The translations under genes and the position numbers were made by a program. Shown piece by piece: positions 1-6,503 of a DNA stretch of 8,924 bases; the stretch's first letter is position 1, and each line of letters opens with the position of its first letter. Source of the DNA: Desulfocapsa sp. (GTDB lineage Bacteria > Desulfobacterota > Desulfobulbia > Desulfobulbales > Desulfocapsaceae); contig JAOZLM010000082.1 of NCBI GenBank assembly GCA_029934815.1, positions 1 to 8,924 of the forward strand, in the 5' to 3' direction. Below the pieces are notes generated by a model. It saw nothing but the letters and a program-made list of their open reading frames with translations. It was not told the DNA's origin and ran no database searches.

Positions 1-86
1 CCTAAATACGATTCTAATGTGCAATGAGATGGGAACACTGTTTCCTTTGAGAATAGTAGACAAACAGAGGATCTTGGGAATTTTGT

Positions 87-105
87 AAAAAAGATTATTC
101 AATCT
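87..105 (-). terminator. Weak candidate intrinsic terminator after pstB
   Basis: Read on the minus strand, 11 nt past the pstB stop codon, there is a 5-bp stem AGATT/AATCT with a 4-nt loop (GAAT) followed directly by a run of Ts (A-run at 87-92 on the plus strand). The position is right for the end of the phoU-pstCASB transcript. The stem is short and entirely AT-rich apart from one G-C pair, so it would be weak. The rest of 1-115 shows no credible ORF on either strand and no other clear element. Confidence 0.38.
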
Positions 106-115
106 GATGCATGGA

Positions 116-988
116 TTAGCCAAAACGGCCGGTGATATAATCTTCAGTGAGTTGATGAACCGGGCGGGTAAAGACTTTATTGGTTTTTCCCACTTCGAGT
201 AAATCTCCAAGATGAAAGTAGGCTGTTCGTTGAGATACCCTTGCCGCCTGCTGCATATTATGGGTTACTATTACAATGGTGTACTGTTGCTTTAACTCGG
301 AAATGAGTTCTTCGATGGTTGCAGTGGCTATGGGATCGAGCGCTGAACACGGTTCATCCATAAGAATAACTTCCGGGCCTACTGCAATGGCACGAGCGAT
401 ACACAGTCGTTGTTGCTGGCCGCCTGAAAGTCCTGTTCCCGGTTGATCGAGTCGATCTTTTACCTCATCCCATAATCCTGCTTTAATAAGTGACGTTTCA
501 ACAATTGCATCAAGATCAGTTTTTGATGCGGGAAGGCCATGGATAGTCGGGCCGTAAGCAACGTTGGCAAAAATTGATTTTGGAAAAGGATTTGGTTTTT
601 GGAAAACCATACCCACTTGTGCCCGCAGCGGAACCACATCTATGTTTTTATCATAGATGTCCATGTCATCCATTCTGATATCTCCGGTCACCCGACAAAT
701 ATCAATGGTATCGTTCATTCGATTCAGACAGCGAAGGAAGGTGGATTTGCCACAACCGGAGGGCCCGATCATGGCAAGTACTTCATTCTCTGCAATATCG
801 ATGGAAACATCATTTATTGCCAGTTTATCCCCGTAATACACATTCACATTGCGGCAACTCATCCTGGGGTTGTTTACAAACGGTTCACCTGCTGTATATC
901 TGTTTTCACGCGTTACCATGGCTCTTGTGATAGAATTACTGCTTATATCAATTGTTGGTGGTGCAGTGTTGGAAAGTGTTTGCAACAT
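116..988 (-). CDS. pstB: Phosphate ABC transporter ATP-binding protein PstB
   Basis: This is the cytoplasmic ATPase that powers phosphate import through PstC/PstA. All ABC-ATPase landmarks are intact in the 290-residue product: Walker A GPSGCGKST (residues 75-83), Q-loop Gln130 in VFQKPNPFP (a PstB-typical sequence), signature LSGGQQQR (187-194), Walker B VILMDEP (207-213), D-loop SALD (215-218) and switch His243 in VTHN. The ABC core begins near residue 43 (MSCRNVNVYYG), so there is a polar N-terminal extension of about 40 residues. Length is within the normal PstB range (about 250-290). The start at 988 is supported by GAGGA five bases upstream. Internal Met24 and Met43 are alternatives that would remove the extension. 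It lies 29 nt after pstS with no terminator between, so the two are probably co-transcribed. It is the last gene of the operon seen here, whereas in E. coli phoU follows pstB. Confidence 0.97.
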   Translation of the reverse strand: MLQTLSNTAPPTIDISSNSITRAMVTRENRYTAGEPFVNNPRMSCRNVNVYYGDKLAINDVSIDIAENEVLAMIGPSGCGKSTFLRCLNRMNDTIDICRVTGDIRMDDMDIYDKNIDVVPLRAQVGMVFQKPNPFPKSIFANVAYGPTIHGLPASKTDLDAIVETSLIKAGLWDEVKDRLDQPGTGLSGGQQQRLCIARAIAVGPEVILMDEPCSALDPIATATIEELISELKQQYTIVIVTHNMQQAARVSQRTAYFHLGDLLEVGKTNKVFTRPVHQLTEDYITGRFG

Positions 989-1017
989 CGTCTTCCTCGT
1001 TTTTGGTGAATATTTCG

Positions 1018-2130
1018 CTATTGTAAAACAAGTGGCGTTAAGTTCTGTACATCAGATGCAAATTTAGCTCTCTCAGCACCCGGCATTGGGATCATACCTT
1101 TGTCTGCAAGATATCCTTCTTCTCCCCATGCTTTGTCAGAAGTGAATTCTGCAAGGTATCCGCTGATTCCCGGAATAACAGCTACGTGTGCTTTCTTTAC
1201 ATAGAAGAAAAGAGGACGAGAGACAGGATAACTGCCATCCGAAATAGCCTCAAAAGTTGGCATGTGACCATCAATCGATGAGCCCTGTACTTTATCTTCA
1301 TTTTGGTCAAGGAAGGAAAATCCAAAGATTCCAAGAGCGTTTGGATTGGCTTCCAATTTCTGCACTATCAGGTTGTCATTTTCACCGGCTTCGACGTACG
1401 CACCATCTTCACGGATTGAATGGGCAACGCGTTTGAAAACGTTTTTGCCTTTTGCATTGAATGCATTTTCAGGGATTCCTAGTTTTGCCATAAGCGGTTT
1501 AACTGCGTCTCCTTTTGCAGCGCGGAGGGCTTTCATATTATCAAATGTTTTGGCTCCACCCTCCATGGCAAGTTCTGCAAATGCATCACGAGTACCTGAG
1601 GTTGGAGGAGGTCCTAACACTTCAATTTTGGTATTGGGAAGACTGGCATTAATGTCTTTCCAGGTTTTATTAGGGTTATCAATTAATTTCCCATCAGTTC
1701 CCGGTACCATCTTGGCAAGAGCGAGGAAAATATCTCTTCTGCTCAGTTTCATGGGATGACTTTTTTTGGAGTTGGCAAGAACGATTCCGTCGTAACCAAC
1801 TTTTACTTCAATGATATCTTTCACACCATTTGCCTGGCACTTGTCATATTCCGACTTTTTGATACGTCTTGAGGCGTTGCTAATATCAGGATGTGTTACA
1901 CCGATTCCTGAGCAAAAGAGTTTTAATCCGCCGCCTGATCCTGTGGATTCAACCTTGGGAGTAGCGAATTTTGTAGATTTACCAAACTGCTCAGCAACTG
2001 TTGTGGCAAAGGGGTACACAGTGGAAGATCCGACTATGGAAACGTAATCTCTGGCAGTGGCAATATTTGTCGTGAGGACTGAACCGCCAATAACAGTTGC
2101 TGCGATAATTGAAATAGTTTTTGTATACAT
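1018..2130 (-). CDS. pstS: Periplasmic phosphate-binding protein PstS
   Basis: This is the solute-binding protein that captures inorganic phosphate in the periplasm and delivers it to the PstC/PstA channel. The 370-residue product starts with a Sec signal peptide: Lys4, a hydrophobic core at about 6-20, and a likely signal peptidase I cleavage after ATA at residue 26. No lipobox cysteine is present, so it should be soluble. Phosphate-site motifs typical of the family are visible: GSSTVYP (34-40), STGSGGG (62-68), NASRR (85-89) and TSGTRDAF (177-184). Two cysteines (Cys73 and Cys98) bracket a loop and could form a disulfide after export. The start at 2130 has a good ribosome site, AGGAG six bases upstream. 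It is placed between pstA and pstB, which is unusual, with a 116-nt leader holding a candidate Pho box and -10. A separate promoter would allow the binding protein to be made in excess over the membrane parts. Confidence 0.96.
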   Translation of the reverse strand: MYTKTISIIAATVIGGSVLTTNIATARDYVSIVGSSTVYPFATTVAEQFGKSTKFATPKVESTGSGGGLKLFCSGIGVTHPDISNASRRIKKSEYDKCQANGVKDIIEVKVGYDGIVLANSKKSHPMKLSRRDIFLALAKMVPGTDGKLIDNPNKTWKDINASLPNTKIEVLGPPPTSGTRDAFAELAMEGGAKTFDNMKALRAAKGDAVKPLMAKLGIPENAFNAKGKNVFKRVAHSIREDGAYVEAGENDNLIVQKLEANPNALGIFGFSFLDQNEDKVQGSSIDGHMPTFEAISDGSYPVSRPLFFYVKKAHVAVIPGISGYLAEFTSDKAWGEEGYLADKGMIPMPGAERAKFASDVQNLTPLVLQ

Positions 2131-2174
2131 TTCTTTCTCCTGAATTTTGTTTGTTTGATGTTGACCACAATGAA

Positions 2175-2180
2175 TTTATA
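2175..2180 (-). promoter_or_regulatory. Candidate -10 element of a pstS promoter
   Basis: On the minus strand this reads TATAAA (5 of 6 to TATAAT). It lies 8 nt downstream of the last heptamer of the candidate Pho array at 2185-2217, close to the spacing expected when PhoB substitutes for a -35 element. No good -35 hexamer is seen at 16-18 nt upstream. The predicted transcript start near 2168 would leave a leader of roughly 38 nt before the pstS start codon. This is inference from pattern and spacing only. Confidence 0.45.
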
Positions 2181-2184
2181 GAGA

Positions 2185-2217
2185 AAAGGTAACAGACGAA
2201 TATTAGAAATCTGTTAG
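2185..2217 (-). promoter_or_regulatory. Candidate Pho box array upstream of pstS
   Basis: Read on the minus strand, the 116-nt pstA-pstS gap contains three consecutive 11-bp units beginning CTAACAG, CTAATAT and CTGTTAC, each followed by a 4-nt mostly AT spacer. PhoB family sites are 11-bp direct repeats (7 conserved plus 4 AT-rich) with E. coli consensus CTGTCAT. The last unit matches this at 5 of 7 strictly, or 6 of 7 if the final base may be C or T. The first two keep mainly the outer bases. A related array occurs at 5649-5692. The outer parts of this array also form an inverted repeat (2190-2216), so the site could be read in either orientation. Confidence 0.5.
2190..2216. repeat. 7-bp perfect inverted repeat in the pstA-pstS gap
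   Basis: TAACAGA (2190-2196) and TCTGTTA (2210-2216) are exact reverse complements separated by 13 nt. It could be a dyad operator or a weak RNA hairpin, or a by-product of the candidate Pho units that overlap it. There is no T-run beside it, so it does not look like a terminator between pstA and pstS. Confidence 0.55.
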
Positions 2218-2246
2218 TGTTCGATTTGTTTATGATCATTTAATTG

Positions 2247-3527
2247 CTACCAGCGGCGCTCAAATTTACTCCTCAGATATACCGCAGTTCCATTCATCAA
2301 AATTAGAAAAGTAAGCAAAACCATAATTGCAGCAGAAGTGCGTTCAACAAAGGCTCTTTCCGGACTATCCGCCCAGAGATAAATCTGAACGGGAAGTGCT
2401 GTAGCCGGATCTGCGATACTGGAAGGAATATCAACGATAAAAGCCACCATGCCAATCATCAGCAGTGGTGCACTCTCGCCTAATGCACGAGCCATTCCAA
2501 TGATGGTTCCTGTGAGCATCCCGGGCATGGCAAGGGGTAAAACATGATGAAATACAGCCTGCATTTTTGATGCTCCCACACCAAGTGCTGCCTCTCGAAT
2601 GGAAGGTGGAACAGATTGCAGGGCAACACGACTGGTAATGATGATAGTGGGCAGAGTCATTAGAAAAAGAACAAGACCGCCAACAAGTGGAGCTGAGCGT
2701 GGCAATTGGAAGAAATTTAGAAAAACAGCCAGGCCTAAAAGACCAAAGACAATTGAAGGAACTGCCGCCAGGTTATTTATATTTACTTCGATGATATCTG
2801 TAAGCCAGTTTTTAACTGCAAACTCTTCCAGATAGATAGCAGCACCAATTCCAATGGGGAACGCTAATACCAGAGTGATAGCAAGCATATACATGGAACC
2901 TATGGTGGCACCAAGGATTCCTGCTGATTCCGGTTCCCGAGAGTCGCCATTTGTGAAAAAACCAATATTAAACAGGAACTTAATTCGGTTTTGTGCTTTG
3001 AATGTGTCCACCCAGTCAATCTGCATATCATTCATGCGTCGATCCGATTCCGGAAGCTCACGATCAATATAGCTTTTCATAAGCATATCAATATCGTCAT
3101 CGGCCAGTACCCAAACAGATAGTGTCTGACCAATAATGGATGGATTTTCCAGCACTATGTCCCGTAAGGTAAATGAGGCACCATTACTGATGATCCCGTA
3201 GAGTTTTTTCTTGTCCTTTCGTTTTTTGATATCAGGAAAAGCAGTTCTCAGGCTGGTTTTAATCAGGCCGTGGTAATTAGCTGTCGCAGGGTCTTTTACA
3301 TCAAGCACAGCGGGATCAAAAAATACATCTATCTGTACAGCTGTTTGGAAAAAAGCTTTATAGCCATTCAGAAATATGGATGAGAAAAGGAAAACCAAAA
3401 AGAGCAGGCTGAACAGAATAGCAGACAGCCCAAGCATTTTAAAACGTTTTTCCTTTTTGTAGCGTTTGGCAAGACCTTCGCTAACGATCGTCATGGTTGT
3501 TTTACGTTTCATGTTTTTGTCACTCAT
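2247..3527 (-). CDS. pstA: Phosphate ABC transporter permease PstA, long form
   Basis: This inner-membrane permease forms the phosphate channel with PstC. The product is 426 residues, against about 280-300 for a standard PstA. A basic cytoplasmic N-terminus is followed by TM1 at about 33-53. A large, polar, presumably periplasmic segment of about 150 residues (55-204) follows, and then a conventional permease core (about 205-420). The core contains the cytoplasmic EAA loop REAALGVGAS (311-320) running to LPLAMPG (330-336), which docks on PstB, and the PstA-typical ALPVQIYLWAD (377-387). The extra length lies between TM1 and the core. The start overlaps the pstC stop by 8 nt (ATGAGTGA), indicating translational coupling. 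The upstream ribosome site is only a weak AGAGAAG. Met6 is a possible alternative start. The order pstC-pstA is as in E. coli, but the next gene here is pstS. Confidence 0.94.
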   Translation of the reverse strand: MSDKNMKRKTTMTIVSEGLAKRYKKEKRFKMLGLSAILFSLLFLVFLFSSIFLNGYKAFFQTAVQIDVFFDPAVLDVKDPATANYHGLIKTSLRTAFPDIKKRKDKKKLYGIISNGASFTLRDIVLENPSIIGQTLSVWVLADDDIDMLMKSYIDRELPESDRRMNDMQIDWVDTFKAQNRIKFLFNIGFFTNGDSREPESAGILGATIGSMYMLAITLVLAFPIGIGAAIYLEEFAVKNWLTDIIEVNINNLAAVPSIVFGLLGLAVFLNFFQLPRSAPLVGGLVLFLMTLPTIIITSRVALQSVPPSIREAALGVGASKMQAVFHHVLPLAMPGMLTGTIIGMARALGESAPLLMIGMVAFIVDIPSSIADPATALPVQIYLWADSPERAFVERTSAAIMVLLTFLILMNGTAVYLRSKFERRW

Positions 3528-4908
3528 ATTCTTCTCTGTATTTCCGAACGATGTAAAGGGCCAGAATATTAAGACTTAGGGTCACCACAAAAAGCAGCAG
3601 GCCAAGGGCAAAGGCTGCCAGTGTTTTTGGGCTGTCAAATTCCTGATCTCCAATCAGAAGGGTTACAATTTGAACTGTTACTGTGGTAACAGCCTGTAGG
3701 GGATTTACGGTAAGGTTGGCTGACAGACCAGCCGCCATAACAACAATCATGGTTTCTCCAATGGCTCTTGAAACAGCGAGAAGAATGCCGCCTACAATTC
3801 CAGGAAGCGCAGCTGGGATAACAACGTTTTTAACTGTTTCAGATTTGGTCGCACCAAGTCCGTAAGAACCGTCACGTAAAGATTGGGGAACCGCATTGAT
3901 AACATCGTCTGCAATGGACATCACGAATGGAATAATCATAATGCCCATGATAAGACCTGCTGCAAGGGCAGATTCTGAAGAGACCTCAAGTCCCATTGCA
4001 GTACCGGCATTTCTTATAAAAGGTGCAACAACAAGAGCTGCAAAAAAGCCGTAAACCACTGTGGGAACACCCGCTAAAATTTCAATTAGTGGTTTTGCCG
4101 TGGCTCGCATTCTTTTGGAGGCGTATTCGGAGAGATAGATTGCAGACATCAAGCCGATTGGAACAGCCACAAGCATGGCAATGGCAGAAATAAGCATGGT
4201 GCCGGCAAAAACAGGAACTGCGCCAAATTCGCCGGATGCTCCAACCTGATCAGCACGAATTGATATTTGCGGGCTCCAGGTGAGACTGAAAAGGAACTCA
4301 GCAACGGAAACTTTTTGGAAAAAACGTAAGGCTTCAAAAAGAACTGAAAGCACAATGCCGATGGTGGTAAATATAGCGATAAGGGAACAGCCAATCAGAA
4401 AATAACGTACAACCCGTTCCACATGGTTGCGGGCGCGAAGAGATGGGCTCAAAAGTTTGAAACCTGCCAATAGACCGATAATAGACAGAATAATTACTGC
4501 TCCACTTTTAATGTTGATTCCGGTTTGTTGGAGCTGCAAATAGTATTCTGATGCTTTTAAAAGTTGCGGATCAATTTGTCCGCCAAAACTGAGTCCCATG
4601 GACAGGTTTTTAATATCATTTAATACAAGCCCCAGACGTTCCGGCGGTAAGGTGTTGATTGCATCCGGCAGGGAAGAAAGTACCATGGATGAAATAATAG
4701 CAGGTTCCGCAAACTGCCAGACAAACAGGATAAAAAGACTTGGTAGTGCACACCACAGCGCAATAAGCATCCCATGGTAGGCTGGTCTGGAGTGTAGTTT
4801 GTGTACGCCACCCACTTTGCTCCCCGTTGTAAAAGCAAATTTTTTACCATAACTATAGCTGAAACTGATAAGACTCAGCAGTATGGTTGTAAGAATAGGA
4901 TTAGACAT
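3520..4908 (-). CDS. pstC: Phosphate ABC transporter permease PstC, long form
   Basis: This is the second phosphate channel subunit. The product is 462 residues; classic PstC is about 300-320. The conventional permease core occupies about residues 158-458, with the EAA-type loop SLRDGSYGLGATKSET (343-358) leading into VIPAALPG (363-370) and SRAIGETM (380-387). In front of it lies an N-terminal extension with three likely membrane segments (about 3-19, 46-72 and 134-152) and a polar, probably periplasmic stretch (73-133). Basic loops at 21-45 and 151-167 fit the positive-inside rule for this topology. Long PstC-type permeases of this kind are known in some marine gamma-proteobacteria. The start is well supported by AGGAGG eight bases upstream. 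The stop of phoU and this start share one base (TAATG). Assignment as PstC and not PstA follows from the PstA hallmarks found in the neighbouring permease. Confidence 0.92.
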   Translation of the reverse strand: MSNPILTTILLSLISFSYSYGKKFAFTTGSKVGGVHKLHSRPAYHGMLIALWCALPSLFILFVWQFAEPAIISSMVLSSLPDAINTLPPERLGLVLNDIKNLSMGLSFGGQIDPQLLKASEYYLQLQQTGINIKSGAVIILSIIGLLAGFKLLSPSLRARNHVERVVRYFLIGCSLIAIFTTIGIVLSVLFEALRFFQKVSVAEFLFSLTWSPQISIRADQVGASGEFGAVPVFAGTMLISAIAMLVAVPIGLMSAIYLSEYASKRMRATAKPLIEILAGVPTVVYGFFAALVVAPFIRNAGTAMGLEVSSESALAAGLIMGIMIIPFVMSIADDVINAVPQSLRDGSYGLGATKSETVKNVVIPAALPGIVGGILLAVSRAIGETMIVVMAAGLSANLTVNPLQAVTTVTVQIVTLLIGDQEFDSPKTLAAFALGLLLFVVTLSLNILALYIVRKYREEYE

Positions 4909-5591
4909 TATTTGTGCCTCCTCTTATTCCGCTCAAAATCAAGTTTTCTTCTCACAATTGCACCTTCTACCATATAGATAATATCTTCAGCTATGTTGGT
5001 TGCCCGATCTGCAATACGCTCAAGATGACGTACAACAAGGTAGAGATTGAGAAAGGCTGTGGCATGCTCGGGAGCACGGTTCATTTCTTTAACTATCATT
5101 TTGTAAGCGGTACTACGCATGTCATTAATGTCGTGATCAAGTATAAATATCTGTTTGGCTGAAGTAACATCCTGCTGCACAAGAGCGTCGATACTGGTTT
5201 GTAATTCCTGTATAACTTTGTCTGCCATCTCCTGAAAATTGAAATCAAACTGCGGACGCTCAATACCGGCAAGTCGTTTTACTCTTTTTGCAATCTGCAC
5301 CGCATAGTCACCGATGCGCTCCATCTCGTTATTAATCTTAATTACAGTCACTAAAAGACGTAGATCTCTGGCAACAGGTTGGTAAAGCGCCATTATTTTT
5401 AGGCACTCTTCCTCAATTTTGATCTCCAGCTCGTCAATTTTCCAATCTGATTTGATAATCATTTGGGACATCTCAATATCTTCAGTTTCGATTACAGAAC
5501 ATGCCTTGCGAACTCTGTCTTCAACCATGGAACTCATGGTGAGTAGTTTTTGTTGTAATCGATCTATTTCGTGGTGAAAATTTCTGTGCAT
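4908..5591 (-). CDS. phoU: Phosphate signalling protein PhoU
   Basis: PhoU is a cytoplasmic, all-helical protein that links Pst transporter state to PhoR and represses Pho signalling when phosphate is plentiful. The sequence shows the two repeated three-helix-bundle halves, each with the family metal-site motif: ERIGDYAVQIAK (residues 91-102 from the start chosen here) and ERIADRATNIAED (191-203). The C-terminus is short and strongly basic. The frame is open to an upstream ATG at 5660 (250 residues). I prefer the ATG at 5591 (227 residues, usual length) because homology to PhoU begins at HRNFHHEIDRL, AGAGA lies 4-5 bases upstream, and the 5660 start has no ribosome site and sits inside the repeat array at 5649-5692. 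ATG at 5603 is another option. It is first in the operon, ahead of pstC, rather than last as in E. coli. Confidence 0.93.
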   Translation of the reverse strand: MHRNFHHEIDRLQQKLLTMSSMVEDRVRKACSVIETEDIEMSQMIIKSDWKIDELEIKIEEECLKIMALYQPVARDLRLLVTVIKINNEMERIGDYAVQIAKRVKRLAGIERPQFDFNFQEMADKVIQELQTSIDALVQQDVTSAKQIFILDHDINDMRSTAYKMIVKEMNRAPEHATAFLNLYLVVRHLERIADRATNIAEDIIYMVEGAIVRRKLDFERNKRRHK

Positions 5592-5624
5592 TGCTTCTCT
5601 CATTTTCGTTAAATAAAAGTGTGT

Positions 5625-5630
5625 ATTGTA
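5625..5630 (-). promoter_or_regulatory. Candidate -10 element for the phoU-pst operon
   Basis: On the minus strand this reads TACAAT (5 of 6 to TATAAT), 22 nt downstream of the last unit of the 11-bp array. It would start transcription near 5618, about 27 nt before the preferred phoU start at 5591, and downstream of the alternative ATG at 5660. There is no obvious -35 hexamer, as expected for an activator-dependent promoter. The call is weak because AT-rich hexamers of this kind are common. Confidence 0.3.
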
Positions 5631-5648
5631 TGATTGATACAGTAGCGG

Positions 5649-5692
5649 CTGATTGTTCATTGCATGTTAAAGTTTTGTTAGGATATGGTTAG
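5649..5692. promoter_or_regulatory. Candidate Pho box array in the phoU/phoB divergent region
   Basis: Four contiguous 11-bp units are seen. On the minus strand they begin CTAACCA (5686-5692), CTAACAA (5675-5681), TTAACAT (5664-5670) and TGAACAA (5653-5659), each followed by a 4-nt spacer. The periodicity equals that of PhoB sites, and the motif is close to the CTAACAG/CTAATAT units before pstS. On the plus strand the same units read as TGGTTAG, TTGTTAG, ATGTTAA and TTGTTCA. Placed between the divergent phoU and phoB promoters, the array could serve both, which would give phoBR autoregulation together with pst control. Individual matches to the E. coli consensus are poor (3-4 of 7), so the evidence is the spacing and recurrence. 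Confidence 0.5.
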
Positions 5693-5706
5693 GAAAGAGG
5701 TATCTC

Positions 5707-5736
5707 TTGACGATTACGAGAAAACTTCCTTATAAA
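5707..5736 (+). promoter_or_regulatory. Sigma-70-type promoter for phoBR
   Basis: TTGACG (5707-5712, 5 of 6 to TTGACA) and TATAAA (5731-5736, 5 of 6 to TATAAT) are separated by 18 nt. Transcription would begin near 5743, leaving a leader of about 45 nt before the phoB start at 5788. A recognisable -35 suggests basal expression without PhoB, with the array at 5649-5692 lying just upstream for added activation. The -10 lies in a short palindrome, CTTATAAATAAG (5729-5740), whose meaning is unclear. Confidence 0.6.
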
Positions 5737-5777
5737 TAAGCAGTGAAGGAGCACTACATATTTTATCTTTCTCACAT

Positions 5778-5781
5778 GGAG
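5778..5781 (+). promoter_or_regulatory. Ribosome binding site that fixes the phoB start
   Basis: GGAG is six bases before the ATG at 5788. The frame is also open to a GTG at 5743 and an ATG at 5776. The GTG would coincide with the predicted transcript start, and the ATG at 5776 overlaps this ribosome site. Receiver-domain homology starts right after 5788 (KKHILIVEDDE). Confidence 0.75.
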
Positions 5782-5787
5782 TTACAA

Positions 5788-6492
5788 ATGAGCAAAAAAC
5801 ATATCCTTATCGTGGAAGACGATGAAGATATTCAGCAATTAGTCTCTTTTAATCTGTTGAAGGCCGGTTTTCATGTAACCTGTGCTGATGATGGTGAGGA
5901 GGGCTTAGCGCAGATTGCCAGGAATGATTTTGACTGTCTGGTCCTGGATCTTATGCTGCCTGGAATGTCTGGCTATGAAGTGTGCAGTACTATTCGGGAA
6001 AATGAAGAGAAGAGTAAATTGCCAATTATCATGCTTACTGCCAAGGGTGAGGAAAATGATATTGTTACCGGCCTTGAATCTGGTGGTGATGACTATATTA
6101 CAAAACCTTTTAGCCCAAAAGTTCTGGTGGCCAGAATAAAGTCTGTTTTACGACGGGGGGAAAAATGTGAAACAGAAAATGCAGGAGGAAAACCAGATGA
6201 AGATATATTACGTTTTGATGGCTTGGTAATTGATTTGGGGCATCATGAAGTGCGATTGGGAGAGGACATCGTTAGTCTGACAGTTACCGAATTCAATGTT
6301 CTTTATTTATTGGCAGCAAGACCCGGTTGGGTATTCAGCCGCCAGGCGATCATTGATAACGTTCGTGGATATGATTACTCAGTCACCCCCCGGGCCATTG
6401 ACGTACAGGTATTTGGGCTTAGAAAAAAACTGGGAGAAGTGGGTAAACGAATCGAGACTGTACGGGGCATTGGATACCGATTCAGGAATTAA
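5788..6492 (+). CDS. phoB: Phosphate regulon response regulator PhoB
   Basis: This OmpR/PhoB-family transcription factor is activated by phosphorylation from PhoR. The product is 234 residues. The N-terminal receiver domain (about 4-120) has the acidic pocket DDE (11-13), phospho-acceptor Asp54 in LVLDLMLPG, Thr84 and Lys106 in TKPF. The C-terminal winged-helix DNA-binding domain (about 138-233) ends in the typical TVRGIGYRF (224-232). Neighbour and family features identify it as PhoB: it is followed by the kinase gene after 11 nt and is divergent from phoU-pst. In the recognition helix, the stretch equivalent to VHIRRLRKAL of E. coli PhoB reads VQVFGLRKKL (207-216), so the Arg-Arg pair is Phe-Gly and His is Gln. 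This may mean altered DNA specificity, which fits the non-canonical repeats upstream. A distal regulator of the same family cannot be ruled out, but the locus argues for PhoB. Confidence 0.94.
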   Translation: MSKKHILIVEDDEDIQQLVSFNLLKAGFHVTCADDGEEGLAQIARNDFDCLVLDLMLPGMSGYEVCSTIRENEEKSKLPIIMLTAKGEENDIVTGLESGGDDYITKPFSPKVLVARIKSVLRRGEKCETENAGGKPDEDILRFDGLVIDLGHHEVRLGEDIVSLTVTEFNVLYLLAARPGWVFSRQAIIDNVRGYDYSVTPRAIDVQVFGLRKKLGEVGKRIETVRGIGYRFRN

Positions 6493-6503
6493 AACTAAAA
6501 ATC

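Noticed and set aside
28..45. Inverted repeat GGAA...TTCC near the left edge
   Set aside because: Only 4 bp pair cleanly, with a mismatch directly inside, so it is not distinguishable from chance.
599..1067. Plus-strand ORFs of 136 and 72 residues
   Set aside because: They lie antisense to the well-supported pstB and pstS genes, lack recognisable domains and have no sign of independent coding.
1346..2047. Plus-strand ORFs of 137 and 78 residues opposite pstS
   Set aside because: Shadows of a clear PstS coding sequence; their composition reflects the reverse complement of pstS codons.
1991..2239. Minus-strand 82-residue ORF spanning the pstA-pstS gap
   Set aside because: It runs out of frame into the pstS signal-peptide region, has no family features and no good ribosome site; the gap is better explained as a promoter region.
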